Source of the DNA: UBA4732 sp002404095
GTDB lineage: Bacteria; Planctomycetota; Planctomycetia; Gemmatales; Gemmataceae
Direction: 5' to 3'
Assembly: GCA_036783645.1 (NCBI GenBank)
Contig: DAIPWT010000012.1
Coordinates: forward strand, 17,436 to 81,435
Length of the DNA stretch: 64,000 nt
Numbering within the stretch: position 1 is the stretch's first letter; each line of letters opens with the position of its first letter. Made by a program: the position numbers and the translations under genes. Positions 1-8,591 of this stretch are shown here, piece after piece. The notes under the pieces were generated by a model. It was not told where the DNA came from and ran no database searches. It saw nothing but the letters and a program-made list of their open reading frames with translations.

Positions 1-1
1 G

Positions 2-694
2 CGAGCAGCCCTCGCCTTCGTCTGCGCCGCGGTCCTGTTTTCACAGGCGCCAGCGCAACCGCCGGCGGACGACGCGGCCAAGGACAAGGCCAAAGACTAC
101 AGCAACTCCCCGCTCGTCGTGCGCATGATGGCGTTCGACAAGAAGAAGGACGGCAAGCTGACGAAGGACGAAGTGACGGACGAACGGCTGAAACGGCTGT
201 TCGACCAGGCCGACGCCAACAAGGACGGCGTTGTCACCAAAGAAGAGCTAATGGCATTGGCGGCGAAACTGGACGCCGAGCAAGGCGGCGAACGCGGCGA
301 GCGCGGCCCCGGTGATCGCGGCCCCGGCGGCCCGCCCCCTGGTGATCGCGGCCCCGACGGGCCGCCCCCCGGTGATCGCGGCCCCGACGGTCCTCCGCCT
401 GGCGGTCCCGATGGGCCGCGCTCTGGGCCCCCGCCTCGGCCCGGTCAGATCTTACCCGCTTTTCTTCAGGAGGCATTGAAGCTGACTGCCGTCCAAAAGA
501 AACAACTGGAAACGCTGCAAAAGGAGGTGGACGCCAAGCTCGGTAAGATCCTCACCGACGAGCAGAAAACGCAACTCAAGGAGATGCGTCCGGGCCGCGG
601 GCCTGGCGGGCCTGGCGGGCCTGGCGGGCCTGGCGGGCCTGGCGGACCCGATGGTCCGCCTCCGGGCCGAGATCGGCCCAATTCCGATAGGTAA
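2..694 (+). CDS. Secreted EF-hand protein with Pro/Gly-rich tract (5' partial)
   Basis: The frame is open from the first bases of the window, so the true start lies upstream. The visible N-terminus is hydrophobic and ends in an Ala-Gln signal-peptide-like site, so export is likely. Two canonical EF-hand loops follow, DKKKDGKLTKDE (about residues 46-57 of the visible part) and DANKDGVVTKEE (71-82), both with Asp at loop positions 1 and 5, Gly at 6 and Glu at 12, so calcium binding is expected. A Gly/Pro/Asp-rich segment comes next, then a short helical region beginning LKLTAVQKKQLETL that resembles the LTxxQ segment of Spy/CpxP-like proteins, then a run of GGP repeats. The next gene has the same general plan of a low-complexity tract with an LTxxQ-like helix. 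No enzymatic role is visible. Confidence 0.7.
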   Translation, partial: RAALAFVCAAVLFSQAPAQPPADDAAKDKAKDYSNSPLVVRMMAFDKKKDGKLTKDEVTDERLKRLFDQADANKDGVVTKEELMALAAKLDAEQGGERGERGPGDRGPGGPPPGDRGPDGPPPGDRGPDGPPPGGPDGPRSGPPPRPGQILPAFLQEALKLTAVQKKQLETLQKEVDAKLGKILTDEQKTQLKEMRPGRGPGGPGGPGGPGGPGGPDGPPPGRDRPNSDR

Positions 695-778
695 TAACCG
701 CGGTAATTGAGCAAACCGGCGTCCTCATTTCGGGGGCGCCGGACGTGACGAGTCGCCCGCTGGTGAAAGGAACGACGG

Positions 779-1705
779 ATGAAGTCTTATGCCTGTGTAC
801 CCTGGATGACGGCGGCTGTGGCCGCCGCGCTGTTGGCCGCGGCCGTGACGGCGGCGGACCCGAAAGACAAAGACGCGAAGGACAAGGAAGCGCCGGCCAA
901 GGTCGATAAAGACGTGGAGGCGTGGGTGAAGGTGCTAACCGAAAAGATCACGGATCGGCACGACTCAATCCGCGAGAGCGCCCGCCACGCGCTTGTCGCG
1001 GTGGGCAAGCCGGCTCTGCCGGCATTGCAAAAGCTGGCGGAAGGCGACGACGGCGCCGCGGCGGAGGCGGCCAAGCATGTCATCGCCCGCATCGAAGGCG
1101 GTCACGACGGCCATCGCGGCCCTAATGGCTTTCCCGGCGAAATGGGACCGCATCATCCTGGAATGCGCGGAGGCTTCCCACCGCCCCCTCCCGGCGCTCC
1201 CGGAGCCGGCCCGCATTTCGGCGCTCCCGGAGCCGGCCCGCATCCCGGCGCTCCCGGAGCCGGCCCGCATCCCGGCGCTCCCGGCCAATCTGGTGGATTC
1301 GGTCCTCCTCCTGGCGGTCCCGGTGCTGGCCCGGGTGCGCCACGGCCTGACGGCGCTCCCGGCGGCCCTCCCGGCCATCCTGGTGGATTCGGACCTCCTC
1401 CCGGCGGTCCTCCCGGCGGTCCTCACGGATTGGGCGGGCCGGGCGGCCCCGGCGCGATGATCGAACACGCCATGAAAGACCTTAACCTTACCGACGCGCA
1501 GAAGGCCAAAGTGAAAGAAGTCCTCAAGGCGCAAGGCGAGAAAACCCACGAAGCATTCGAGAAGATGCACGAGGATTTTCTGAAGGCGATCAAGGGCGTA
1601 CTCGATGAGGAGCAGTTCAAGAAGCTGGAGAAGAACCTTCCGAAACCGCCGGCCCCTGGCGAACTGCCAGGCCTGTCCGACAAGCCGAAACCGCCTAAGG
1701 AGTAG
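779..1705 (+). CDS. Secreted Pro/Gly-rich protein with LTxxQ-like C-terminal helix
   Basis: Starts with a clear signal peptide (residues 1 to about 25, ending AAAVTAA) preceded by a GAAAGGAA ribosome-binding stretch. A Lys/Asp-rich stretch and a short helical segment (about 40-105) look like a single HEAT-like unit. Residues about 115-225 are low complexity, with tandem PGAPGAGPHPGAPG-type repeats. The C-terminal part begins DLNLTDAQKAKVKEVL and continues as a charged helical region, like the LTxxQ helices of Spy/CpxP family periplasmic proteins. The preceding EF-hand gene has an equivalent C-terminal helix, so the two probably act in the same extracytoplasmic compartment. The function is unknown; a structural or metal/calcium-related role is a guess. 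Confidence 0.7.
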   Translation: MKSYACVPWMTAAVAAALLAAAVTAADPKDKDAKDKEAPAKVDKDVEAWVKVLTEKITDRHDSIRESARHALVAVGKPALPALQKLAEGDDGAAAEAAKHVIARIEGGHDGHRGPNGFPGEMGPHHPGMRGGFPPPPPGAPGAGPHFGAPGAGPHPGAPGAGPHPGAPGQSGGFGPPPGGPGAGPGAPRPDGAPGGPPGHPGGFGPPPGGPPGGPHGLGGPGGPGAMIEHAMKDLNLTDAQKAKVKEVLKAQGEKTHEAFEKMHEDFLKAIKGVLDEEQFKKLEKNLPKPPAPGELPGLSDKPKPPKE

Positions 1706-2141
1706 GTTTTATCAGTGCGCTGGCCCTCGACTAACAGCTGTCCCATAAGGCTTCCCTCGCCCCGGTAATCCGGAAGGTGCAGGCCGCTTTACGCAATCCC
1801 TGGGACGTCTATTAGCCGAGGCGCCTGCCGAAAGTTGCCGCGACGCTATCGACCAACTCCATATCGACGCCGCCCAGTCCATGAAGCTTATCGGCGGGCC
1901 GCAATGTGAATAGCGCAAAGACCCTGCGCGGGTACTGCCGGAATCGAAAGCTACACACCCCTGCGCCTTCCGCCGCGTTTGCAAGGTTGCAAGTCCGCTT
2001 GACTTGTCCGGCAATTCTAGGCATTATTCCGCCGGCAGTCAGGGAAGCGACGACCGCCTCTCTTTCAATATCACCTGCGGTTCCTCCGCGGTATTCGCGC
2101 GCCGCGAAATACGCCGGCCTTTGGCTCAGGAAATCAAGCCC
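1706..2141. other. Intergenic stretch without a recognisable gene
   Basis: No ORF here has convincing coding character on either strand. A plus-strand frame (about 1748-1912) shows a plausible amino-acid mix but no start codon, and a minus-strand frame over 1812-2348 has no recognisable domain. The stretch could be a decayed gene or long 5' region for the glycan cluster that follows. Confidence 0.4.
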
Positions 2142-3008
2142 ATGGGCGACCAATCCGGACTGCAAACCCGCCAAACAGCACCCTTTTCCGAAGCGAGGCC
2201 TGCCGAATTCAGCCAGCCTTCGCTGACCGCCGCCAGAGGTTCTCACCCGCTTGATCATGTTCCGGCCCCCCTTAGAACGACGACTCTGGACCAGTCCGGT
2301 CTCGCGAATCGCATCCGCGATAATTTGAATTGGGCGACCACATTCCACCGCCGGTCGTCTCCCTTCCGGCCCGCTGATGTGTGGTCGGAAATCATGACAC
2401 TGTGGCCGGCGCCGGACGAGGATTTCGTGTCGGGGCTGTACGAATTGCTGTTGGACCGACCACCGGACCCAGTGAGCCTGGAAACTTTTCTCGCCGTCTT
2501 AGCGGCCGGCGCGCCGCGCGCCGCCCTGGTGCGCGTCATCGCGCTGAGCCGCGACGCCGCCGTTTCGCAACTCGACGTTTCCTGGTTGCCCCGCCTGGAG
2601 ACTGTGGAGCCTGACGCCGTCTGGGCGAAGGTGCAATCACTGTGGGGGGAGCCGGATCGTGTGTTCGTGGCCAGCTTGTATCCGCTGCTGCTCGTTCGCC
2701 CGCCCGAGTGGGAGGGCGTGACCGCCCATTGCCGCGCGATGAAGGCCGGCACGTCGCGGGCTTACGTGGTGCGCGCCATCGCCTTGAGCGACGAAGCCCT
2801 GGTGCGCGGCCTCAGCGTTTCCTGGTTGCCCCAGCTGGAGACCTTGCCCACGCCCCCATCCGACCCGCCCGTTATGTCAGTCCATTGGTTGAGGACGGCT
2901 TTCCGCCGCTGGCGCACCACGGTAAAGAGCTTTTCGAGCGCCAGTTCGCGGGAAACGGAAGGAGCGCCCCAATCCGTTGGAGCAGCCGCGGAAGGGGGAC
3001 GAGAATGA
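2142..3008 (+). CDS. DUF4214-type repeat protein
   Basis: Contains two tandem copies of an approximately 70-residue unit: an Ala/Val-Trp start, a FV-SLY-LLL-RPP core, and an end in (I/V)S-WLPxLE. The FVxxLYxxLLxRxPD-like core is the signature of DUF4214, a helical domain often attached to or encoded beside glycosyltransferases and S-layer or glycan proteins. The start is uncertain. The ATG at 2142 has an AGGAAA stretch about 9 bases upstream; a TTG at 2004 would add 46 residues without a good ribosome-binding site. The stop overlaps the next start as ATGA (3005-3008), so it is probably translated with the glycosyltransferases downstream. A glycan-handling accessory role is inferred from context only. 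Confidence 0.6.
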   Translation: MGDQSGLQTRQTAPFSEARPAEFSQPSLTAARGSHPLDHVPAPLRTTTLDQSGLANRIRDNLNWATTFHRRSSPFRPADVWSEIMTLWPAPDEDFVSGLYELLLDRPPDPVSLETFLAVLAAGAPRAALVRVIALSRDAAVSQLDVSWLPRLETVEPDAVWAKVQSLWGEPDRVFVASLYPLLLVRPPEWEGVTAHCRAMKAGTSRAYVVRAIALSDEALVRGLSVSWLPQLETLPTPPSDPPVMSVHWLRTAFRRWRTTVKSFSSASSRETEGAPQSVGAAAEGGRE

Positions 3009-4054
3009 GAATCGTAATCGCCTCGACCTATGTCCCTTTCATTGCCGGAGGGGGAACCCAAATCGTCGATGATCTGCACCGGGAACTGACCGCGCGCGGG
3101 TTCGAGACGGATCGGGTAATGATCCCCTTCTATTCGTCCTGGCCGACTATTCCCGAGCAGACGCTGGCGCTGCGCCTGCTCGACCTAACCGAATCGTCGG
3201 GCGACCGCATCGACCTGCTCATCACTATCCGCACACCCTCCTATGCGCTGCGACATCCGAACAAGGTCGCCTGGTTCATCCATCACTACCGCGAGGCTTA
3301 CGACCTCTGGGGCACTCCCTGGAGCGGTATGCCCGACAACGACACGGGCCGCCATTACCGCGACATGATGCGCAACTCGGACAGCCTCTATCTGCGCGAA
3401 TGCCGAAAGGTCTTCACGAACTCGCGCATCGTGGCCGACCGGCTGCGGAAGTTCAACGACTTCGAGCCGGATGGGATTCTTTATCCCCCCTTGCCGCGCT
3501 CGGCCTCCTTCCGTGAAGGGCCGTTCGGCGACTACATTTTCTACGCGAGCCGTCTCACGCCCATCAAGCGCCAGGTTCTGGCCCTTGAGGCCATGAAGTA
3601 CACGCGGCCGGGCGTCCGCCTCGTCATCGGCGGGACGGGCGACGTTGATACCTATTTGGGCGAACTGCGCGAGCGCGCTCGGGAGATGGGAGTAGAGGAC
3701 CGGGTTGAGTTTACCGGCTGGCTAAGCGAAGAGCGGAAGACCGAACTGATGGCCGGCTGCTGCGGCGCGCTCTACCTGGCCTACCTTGAGGACTCCTACG
3801 GCTATGTGACGCTGGAAGCCTTCCATTCGGGCAAGCCTGTTATCACGCTCAGCGACTGCGGCGGCCCGTTGGAGGTGATCGAACACGGCGTCAACGGCCT
3901 CGTCGCCGAGCCGGAACCTCGGGCGCTGGCGGAAGCCATGAATCAGTTGTGGGCGGATCGGCCGGCGGGACGGCGAATGGGCGCGCGAGCCAGCAAGACG
4001 CCCAGAAAACACCGCATCCATTGGGACAACGTGGTCGAGAGTCTTACGTCATGA
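3005..4054 (+). CDS. GT4-family glycosyltransferase
   Basis: A 349-residue GT-B fold enzyme. The N-terminal Rossmann half begins MRIVIASTYVPFIAGGG, whose glycine-rich loop is typical of GT4. The C-terminal half has the donor-binding region FYASRLTPIKRQ, then LVIGGTGD, then the EDSYGYVTLEAFHSGKPVI segment carrying the E-x7-E motif of retaining GT4 enzymes. It should transfer a sugar from a nucleotide-sugar donor during surface polysaccharide or glycoprotein synthesis in the cytoplasm. The start at 3005 is chosen because it matches the family N-terminus and overlaps the upstream stop; the same frame is open much further upstream, but that part is a shadow of the DUF4214 gene. The next gene is a paralogue overlapping by ATGA. 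Confidence 0.9.
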   Translation: MRIVIASTYVPFIAGGGTQIVDDLHRELTARGFETDRVMIPFYSSWPTIPEQTLALRLLDLTESSGDRIDLLITIRTPSYALRHPNKVAWFIHHYREAYDLWGTPWSGMPDNDTGRHYRDMMRNSDSLYLRECRKVFTNSRIVADRLRKFNDFEPDGILYPPLPRSASFREGPFGDYIFYASRLTPIKRQVLALEAMKYTRPGVRLVIGGTGDVDTYLGELRERAREMGVEDRVEFTGWLSEERKTELMAGCCGALYLAYLEDSYGYVTLEAFHSGKPVITLSDCGGPLEVIEHGVNGLVAEPEPRALAEAMNQLWADRPAGRRMGARASKTPRKHRIHWDNVVESLTS

Positions 4055-5094
4055 AGATCGCTGTCGTCTCCAATCAGGCGCCGTTCGTGTACGGCGGCGC
4101 GGAATATCTGGCCGAGACCCTGGCGTCGCGGCTGCGCGGCCGGGGGCATCGGGTCGATGTCGTCCGGCTGCCCTTCAAATGGTATCCGCCGCAGGCCGTT
4201 CTCGAACACATGCTGGCCGTCCGACTCCTTAACGTGGCGGCCGGCAGCCCCGACCTCGTCATCGCTCTGAAGTTCCCCGCCTACCTGACTCCATTCGCTA
4301 ATAAAAAGATCTGGCTTCTCCACCAATTCCGCCAGGTCTACGAATTATGGGGCACGCCGCACGCCGGGATGCCCGACGACCCGCCGTCGCGGCGCATCCG
4401 CGACGCCGTCACTCTTGCCGACACGCAATGCCTTTCCGAGACGAAAGGCTTGTTCGCGCTCTCCCGGATGGTCGCCGCCCGGTTGAAGCGCAATAACGGC
4501 GTCAACGTGGAAGGGATTCTCAATCATCCGCTGGACCGGCCTGAACTCTACGGCCCCGGCGAATCAGGCCCCTATTTCTTCTATCCGAGTCGTCTGAACG
4601 AGATCAAACGCCAGCACGTCGCCATCGAGGCCATGCGTCACGTCCGTTCCGGGTTTCGCCTTGTTTTGGCCGGCAAGCCTGACACGGAATCCTATGGACA
4701 GGAACTACGGCGCCGCGTCGAGGAATGGGGTCTTCAAGACAAGGTGCAGTTTCTCGGCTGGATCAGCGAAGAGGAGAAGGCCCGCTGGATGGCCGGCGCC
4801 TTCGCCGCGCTCTACTTGCCCTACGACGAGGACTCCTACGGCTTCGTCACGCTTGAGGCGTTTCACAGCCATAAGCCGGTCTTGACCTTCACGGACTCCG
4901 GCGGCACCGACGAGTTGGTCGAACACGAAGTCAACGGCCTGATGCTGGAGCCGACGCCGGAGAGTCTGGCGCGGGCGATGGAGAAGCTCTGGTCGGCCGG
5001 CGACCGCGTCCGGGAGATGGGGCGAGCCGCCGCGGAGACGCTCGTCCATAAGCGGATTCACTGGGACAATGTTCTCGACCGGCTGGCCGGCTAA
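4051..5094 (+). CDS. GT4-family glycosyltransferase, paralogue of the preceding gene
   Basis: A 347-residue GT4 enzyme with the same plan as its upstream neighbour: MKIAVVSNQAPFVYGGAE at the N-terminus, a FYPSRLNEIKRQH donor-binding turn, VLAGKPD, and EDSYGFVTLEAFHSHKPVL with the E-x7-E pair. Close similarity along the whole length, including the shared ELWGTPHAGMPDD-type segment (DLWGTPWSGMPDN in the neighbour), shows that the two arose by local duplication. Translation starts at ATG 4051, which overlaps the stop of the upstream gene. The acceptor and sugar cannot be told from sequence. Confidence 0.9.
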   Translation: MKIAVVSNQAPFVYGGAEYLAETLASRLRGRGHRVDVVRLPFKWYPPQAVLEHMLAVRLLNVAAGSPDLVIALKFPAYLTPFANKKIWLLHQFRQVYELWGTPHAGMPDDPPSRRIRDAVTLADTQCLSETKGLFALSRMVAARLKRNNGVNVEGILNHPLDRPELYGPGESGPYFFYPSRLNEIKRQHVAIEAMRHVRSGFRLVLAGKPDTESYGQELRRRVEEWGLQDKVQFLGWISEEEKARWMAGAFAALYLPYDEDSYGFVTLEAFHSHKPVLTFTDSGGTDELVEHEVNGLMLEPTPESLARAMEKLWSAGDRVREMGRAAAETLVHKRIHWDNVLDRLAG

Positions 5095-5106
5095 TCGGAG
5101 ACGCGC

Positions 5107-6459
5107 ATGAAAATCGCATGGTTCACCCCCTATCACGCGCACAGCGCCATTGGCCATTACAGTCAGCAGGCCGTCGCGGAGTTGAGGAAGGAAGACGAGG
5201 TTCTTGTTTTCGCCCCCGCCCCCGCCGCCGGCGTCGTGCCGCCGCCGCGCTCCGACGGCGGGCCGGTCGAAACCGTCGGCGACGGCCCTCACGACGACCT
5301 CCTACAAACGCTCCAAGGCTGCGACATGGTCGTCTACAATATGGGCGACCACCATTTCAACCATAAAATGGTTTATGAAGCGTCGATTCGGCACCCCGGC
5401 ATCGTGATCCTCCACGACCTTGTGCTGCGCGGTTTCTTCCGCGGCTACGATCTACAACAGCGGCGCGACCCGGACGGCATAACCCGCCACCTCCTTTACA
5501 ATGAAGGGCCTACGGACGCGCCTACGTCGTGGGTCATGCGTCAACGGCGGCGCCGTGAGATCATGGACGACGCGGCCGGCCTTGACTTTCCCATGTTCAA
5601 ATCGGCCCTTCGCCGCTGTCTCGGCGTCATCGTTCACTCGGAGTACAGCCGCGAGCGCGTCGCCGCCGCCACTTCCTCCCCGGTCGCCATGCTGGACTTC
5701 CCGCCGTTTGGCCCGTGCGTTAGCCACGCCCAAGAGACGACTGCCCGGCAGGCCCATCCTTCCGGTAAGACCCGGTTGTTGACCTTCGGAGTCCTTAATT
5801 CCAATAAATTGATCCACAAAGTGATCGAGCAAATCGGTCAGAGCCGCTATTTGCGCGGCAATGTCACGTATACGGTCATCGGCAAGGGAGAGGACGACTA
5901 CGAGCAACACCTCAGAGACGTCATTAGCGCCTATGACCTGACCAGCGTGGTCTGTTTGGCCGGCCGGTTGTCCGACCGCGACCTATGGCGGGAGTTGACG
6001 CGGGCGGACCTCGTGTTGAACGTGCGCAATCCGCACTTTGGAGAGAGTTCAAGTAGCCTGCTCAACGCGCTATTCGCTGGGGCGGCGACCATAGTCTGGA
6101 ATCACGGCTGCTATGCGGAATTTCCTGACAACGTCGTTCATAAAATATCCTCGGAAGACGAACTGACCCGCGCTTTGGAACGCTTGTGCCGCGACCGGCC
6201 TTTGCGAGAACGCCTGGGTTCCAACGCCCGGCGCCATGCGCTGGCGCGGTTTGACCCGACGGTCTATTGCCGGCGATTTCATGACTTCGCCGACGAGGTG
6301 CGATCCGCCCGGCCGGTGCTGGCCCTGACGGACTTGCTATCGGATCGCCTGCTCGAATTCGGCGAGCGTCCCCCGAACGGATTGGTTGAGCGCTTGGCGG
6401 GCGAAGTCGCGGCTCTGGCGGGGCCGATTGCCAAGAAGAGCGCGTCGATTGCGGCCTAG
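5107..6459 (+). CDS. GT4-family glycosyltransferase, larger divergent form
   Basis: A 450-residue glycosyltransferase beginning MKIAWFTPYHAHSAIGHYS, 12 bases after the preceding stop and so in the same operon. The C-terminal half carries LLTFGVLNSNKLIHKVIEQI, VIGKGEDD and a GESSSSLLNALFAGAATIVW region in the place of the usual E-x7-E segment. It is about 100 residues longer than its neighbours, with an added C-terminal tail. The family is clear (GT-B fold, group 1) but the substrate is unknown. The three transferases together suggest stepwise assembly of a short glycan. Confidence 0.85.
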   Translation: MKIAWFTPYHAHSAIGHYSQQAVAELRKEDEVLVFAPAPAAGVVPPPRSDGGPVETVGDGPHDDLLQTLQGCDMVVYNMGDHHFNHKMVYEASIRHPGIVILHDLVLRGFFRGYDLQQRRDPDGITRHLLYNEGPTDAPTSWVMRQRRRREIMDDAAGLDFPMFKSALRRCLGVIVHSEYSRERVAAATSSPVAMLDFPPFGPCVSHAQETTARQAHPSGKTRLLTFGVLNSNKLIHKVIEQIGQSRYLRGNVTYTVIGKGEDDYEQHLRDVISAYDLTSVVCLAGRLSDRDLWRELTRADLVLNVRNPHFGESSSSLLNALFAGAATIVWNHGCYAEFPDNVVHKISSEDELTRALERLCRDRPLRERLGSNARRHALARFDPTVYCRRFHDFADEVRSARPVLALTDLLSDRLLEFGERPPNGLVERLAGEVAALAGPIAKKSASIAA

Positions 6460-6468
6460 GACTTTTTT

Positions 6469-6491
6469 GCGGCAAGTTTCCAACTTGCCGC
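6469..6491. repeat. Short hairpin in leader of first membrane-protein copy
   Basis: A 10-bp perfect stem with a 3-base loop (arms GCGGCAAGTT and AACTTGCCGC), 22 bases before the start codon at 6513. An identical hairpin at 8548-8570 precedes the second copy of the gene, so it belongs to the duplicated unit. Confidence 0.7.
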
Positions 6492-6512
6492 CCATGAGGC
6501 AAGGAGAGGCCA

Positions 6513-8423
6513 ATGATCCGCTCCCGCTGGCTTGGCGCCCTGCTCGACGGACTGGGCCGTTGCGATTGGCGCGTGCCGCTGGTCGGGGCGTGGGCCGTTT
6601 TCCTGCTGTTTCCCGTCTGGAAGACCGGCTGGCTCAACGACGACTTGTATAACTCTTCGCTGCCGGGCCTGTGCATTTACCGCGATTGCTCTCCCGTTGA
6701 CGACGCACTGAGTGAAATCAAGGGCTGGACGTTTTGGGTCGCGCGGATCAATCCGCTAATCCACATTCTCAAGAACGCCTCGTTTTGGCTGCTTCGCGAT
6801 CTGTTTTGGTATAAAACGACGGTGATCGCGCTCGTTCTCCTCAATCTTTTCGTCTTTTATAGGCTGTTGAAGCGCCTTGGCGCGTCGCCCGACCTGGCCG
6901 CCCTCTGCTGTTTCCTCGCCGCTACTTTCATCCAATTCCGCCTGTTCCCGGACCCCGTTTTAGCTTTTAACGGCCTGTTGCAATGGCTCTTCCTGGGCAC
7001 GATCCTATCGCTCGGCGCCTTCCACCGCTACCTGACCGGCGGCCGGTTCCGCTGGCTGGCTCTCAGCGTCCTGCTCTACCTGCTGACCGCCCTGACCTAT
7101 GAAATGACTTACCTCTTTTGGGTCTTACATGCCGGTATTTTTCTCACGACGCGCGGGCGTTGGATCCGCGCGGCGGCGCTCGTGCCGTTCGTCGCTGTCG
7201 CCGTCCTGTTGACGCTCGCGTCCATGTGGCTGCGCACCCTACCAGGGTACGCGCCCCAGGGATACGCCGTGAACCTGGACGCGCGAGTCGTGAGCGAAAC
7301 GATTCTGAAGCAAATCGTCGCCGCCTGGCCCGTCTCCTACACAGGCCTGACCACGTCGTCCGTTTCGTCGGGGGTGTTCTCATGGAAGACCGTAGGCGCC
7401 CACTTGCCTACGCTGGCGTTTGGCTTCACGACGGCGGCCATTCTGATAACGGCCGTGGTATGGCGACGAACCGAGGAACGGCCGCGCTGGAGCGGACTGC
7501 TGATCCTCGGAATTCTTCTGGCCGTCCTGCCAGCGCCTTTGATCGGCGTCGCCCGCCGGTATCAATTGGAACTGGAATACGGGATGGGCCATTTGCCCGT
7601 ATACATCGAGTACTTCGGCGTGGCGCTGCTGTTCACTTGCGGCGTCGGCTTCCTGGCAGGGCGAGTGCGGCCGAGGGGTGTGACGGCCACGATGCTCGTG
7701 GGCGTTGCCAGTATGTTTTTCGCGGCCGTCGCGGTGTTCCATAGCGAAACCAACGGCCGCGTCGTAGCGGTGCTGCGCCAACCCTATTTGACCCCCCGGC
7801 GCGAGGTTGAGGAGGTGTTGGACCGCGGCCGCCTTCTGGAAGGCGTTCCAGCGGGCGCGACCCTTGTGGTTGACGTCTTCCCATGGGACTCTTACCAGAT
7901 CGGGAATTACTTCTACTGCTACCACACCAAAACTCGCTTAAAAGGCGTGGTTTCCTCACGTGAGCGTGACGCCTTGTACGTTAACCCGCTGGCCATCCCG
8001 CCGGGAGACGTGGAAGGTTCCGACGTCCTGCGCGTGCGTTACACCGCGCCCGGAACGGAACGCGGCTGGGCCGTGGCCGGCAAGCTGCACCACCTACAAA
8101 CCGCCGCGAACGGCGCCGTGACCGAATCGGAAATCAGTCAACTTCGCCTGGCGGTTCGGCGCGGCTGGCACATGGGGCCGGATCGGCCGTTTGTCCTGCA
8201 CGCCGTCTACGTTTCTCCGACGGGTGCGGAAACTCCGCGCCCCGTAACGATCGGCCCGGAGGAGATGCGGCGGGCCGCGTTGACGCGAAATTGGACGGTT
8301 TATGACGTGAAACTACCGGTTCCTTACGTCGAAGGCGAGTCCCTTTGGCTGGAGTTCAACCCGTCGCCGCCCGTCGCCGCCCAAGCGAGCGCGGCCCTTT
8401 TGGCGCGATCGACAAGCCCGTGA
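6513..8423 (+). CDS. Polytopic membrane protein, tandem copy 1 (GT-C-like)
   Basis: A 636-residue protein with roughly ten predicted membrane segments in the first two thirds and a soluble C-terminal part of about 200 residues. An acidic NDD motif (GWLNDDLYNSS) follows the first membrane segment, in the place where GT-C transferases and related membrane proteins keep a catalytic acidic pair. That would fit a lipid-linked-sugar transferase acting outside the membrane, but no family can be named with certainty. It lies 53 bases after the third glycosyltransferase. The next gene is a duplicate with most of the sequence conserved. AAGGAGAGG precedes the start. Confidence 0.7.
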   Translation: MIRSRWLGALLDGLGRCDWRVPLVGAWAVFLLFPVWKTGWLNDDLYNSSLPGLCIYRDCSPVDDALSEIKGWTFWVARINPLIHILKNASFWLLRDLFWYKTTVIALVLLNLFVFYRLLKRLGASPDLAALCCFLAATFIQFRLFPDPVLAFNGLLQWLFLGTILSLGAFHRYLTGGRFRWLALSVLLYLLTALTYEMTYLFWVLHAGIFLTTRGRWIRAAALVPFVAVAVLLTLASMWLRTLPGYAPQGYAVNLDARVVSETILKQIVAAWPVSYTGLTTSSVSSGVFSWKTVGAHLPTLAFGFTTAAILITAVVWRRTEERPRWSGLLILGILLAVLPAPLIGVARRYQLELEYGMGHLPVYIEYFGVALLFTCGVGFLAGRVRPRGVTATMLVGVASMFFAAVAVFHSETNGRVVAVLRQPYLTPRREVEEVLDRGRLLEGVPAGATLVVDVFPWDSYQIGNYFYCYHTKTRLKGVVSSRERDALYVNPLAIPPGDVEGSDVLRVRYTAPGTERGWAVAGKLHHLQTAANGAVTESEISQLRLAVRRGWHMGPDRPFVLHAVYVSPTGAETPRPVTIGPEEMRRAALTRNWTVYDVKLPVPYVEGESLWLEFNPSPPVAAQASAALLARSTSP

Positions 8424-8456
8424 GATCCTAGTGCCCTGTCAATCTTCGTTTGAGAA

Positions 8457-8505
8457 GTGGGACAGGCGCCTCGCCTGTCTGAAACCGGCGAGGCGCCTGT
8501 CCCAC
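8457..8505. repeat. Palindromic repeat between the two membrane-protein copies
   Basis: Perfect 19-bp inverted arms (left starting GTGGGACAGGCGCC) around an 11-base loop. The duplicated unit begins about 30 bases further on, at 8537. The palindrome has no counterpart upstream of copy 1, so it was either inserted between the copies or lost from the other side. Confidence 0.9.
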
Positions 8506-8547
8506 CCACCTCTCATCGCAGGCTTCACAGAGTACCAGGACTTTTTT

Positions 8548-8570
8548 GCGGCAAGTTTCCAACTTGCCGC
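8548..8570. repeat. Short hairpin in leader of second membrane-protein copy
   Basis: Identical to the hairpin at 6469-6491: 10-bp stem, 3-base loop, 22 bases before the start at 8592. It could be a leader structure affecting translation or an inert part of the duplicated unit. Confidence 0.7.
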
Positions 8571-8591
8571 CCAAGAGGCAAGGAGAGGCCA

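Noticed and set aside
1812..2348. Minus-strand ORF of 178 codons before the glycan cluster
   Set aside because: No domain, no ribosome-binding site, and it overlaps the start of the DUF4214 gene; treated as non-coding.
2642..3004. N-terminal extension of the first glycosyltransferase
   Set aside because: The extra 121 codons overlap the DUF4214 repeat gene in another frame and have no homology to GT4; ATG 3005 gives the family start.
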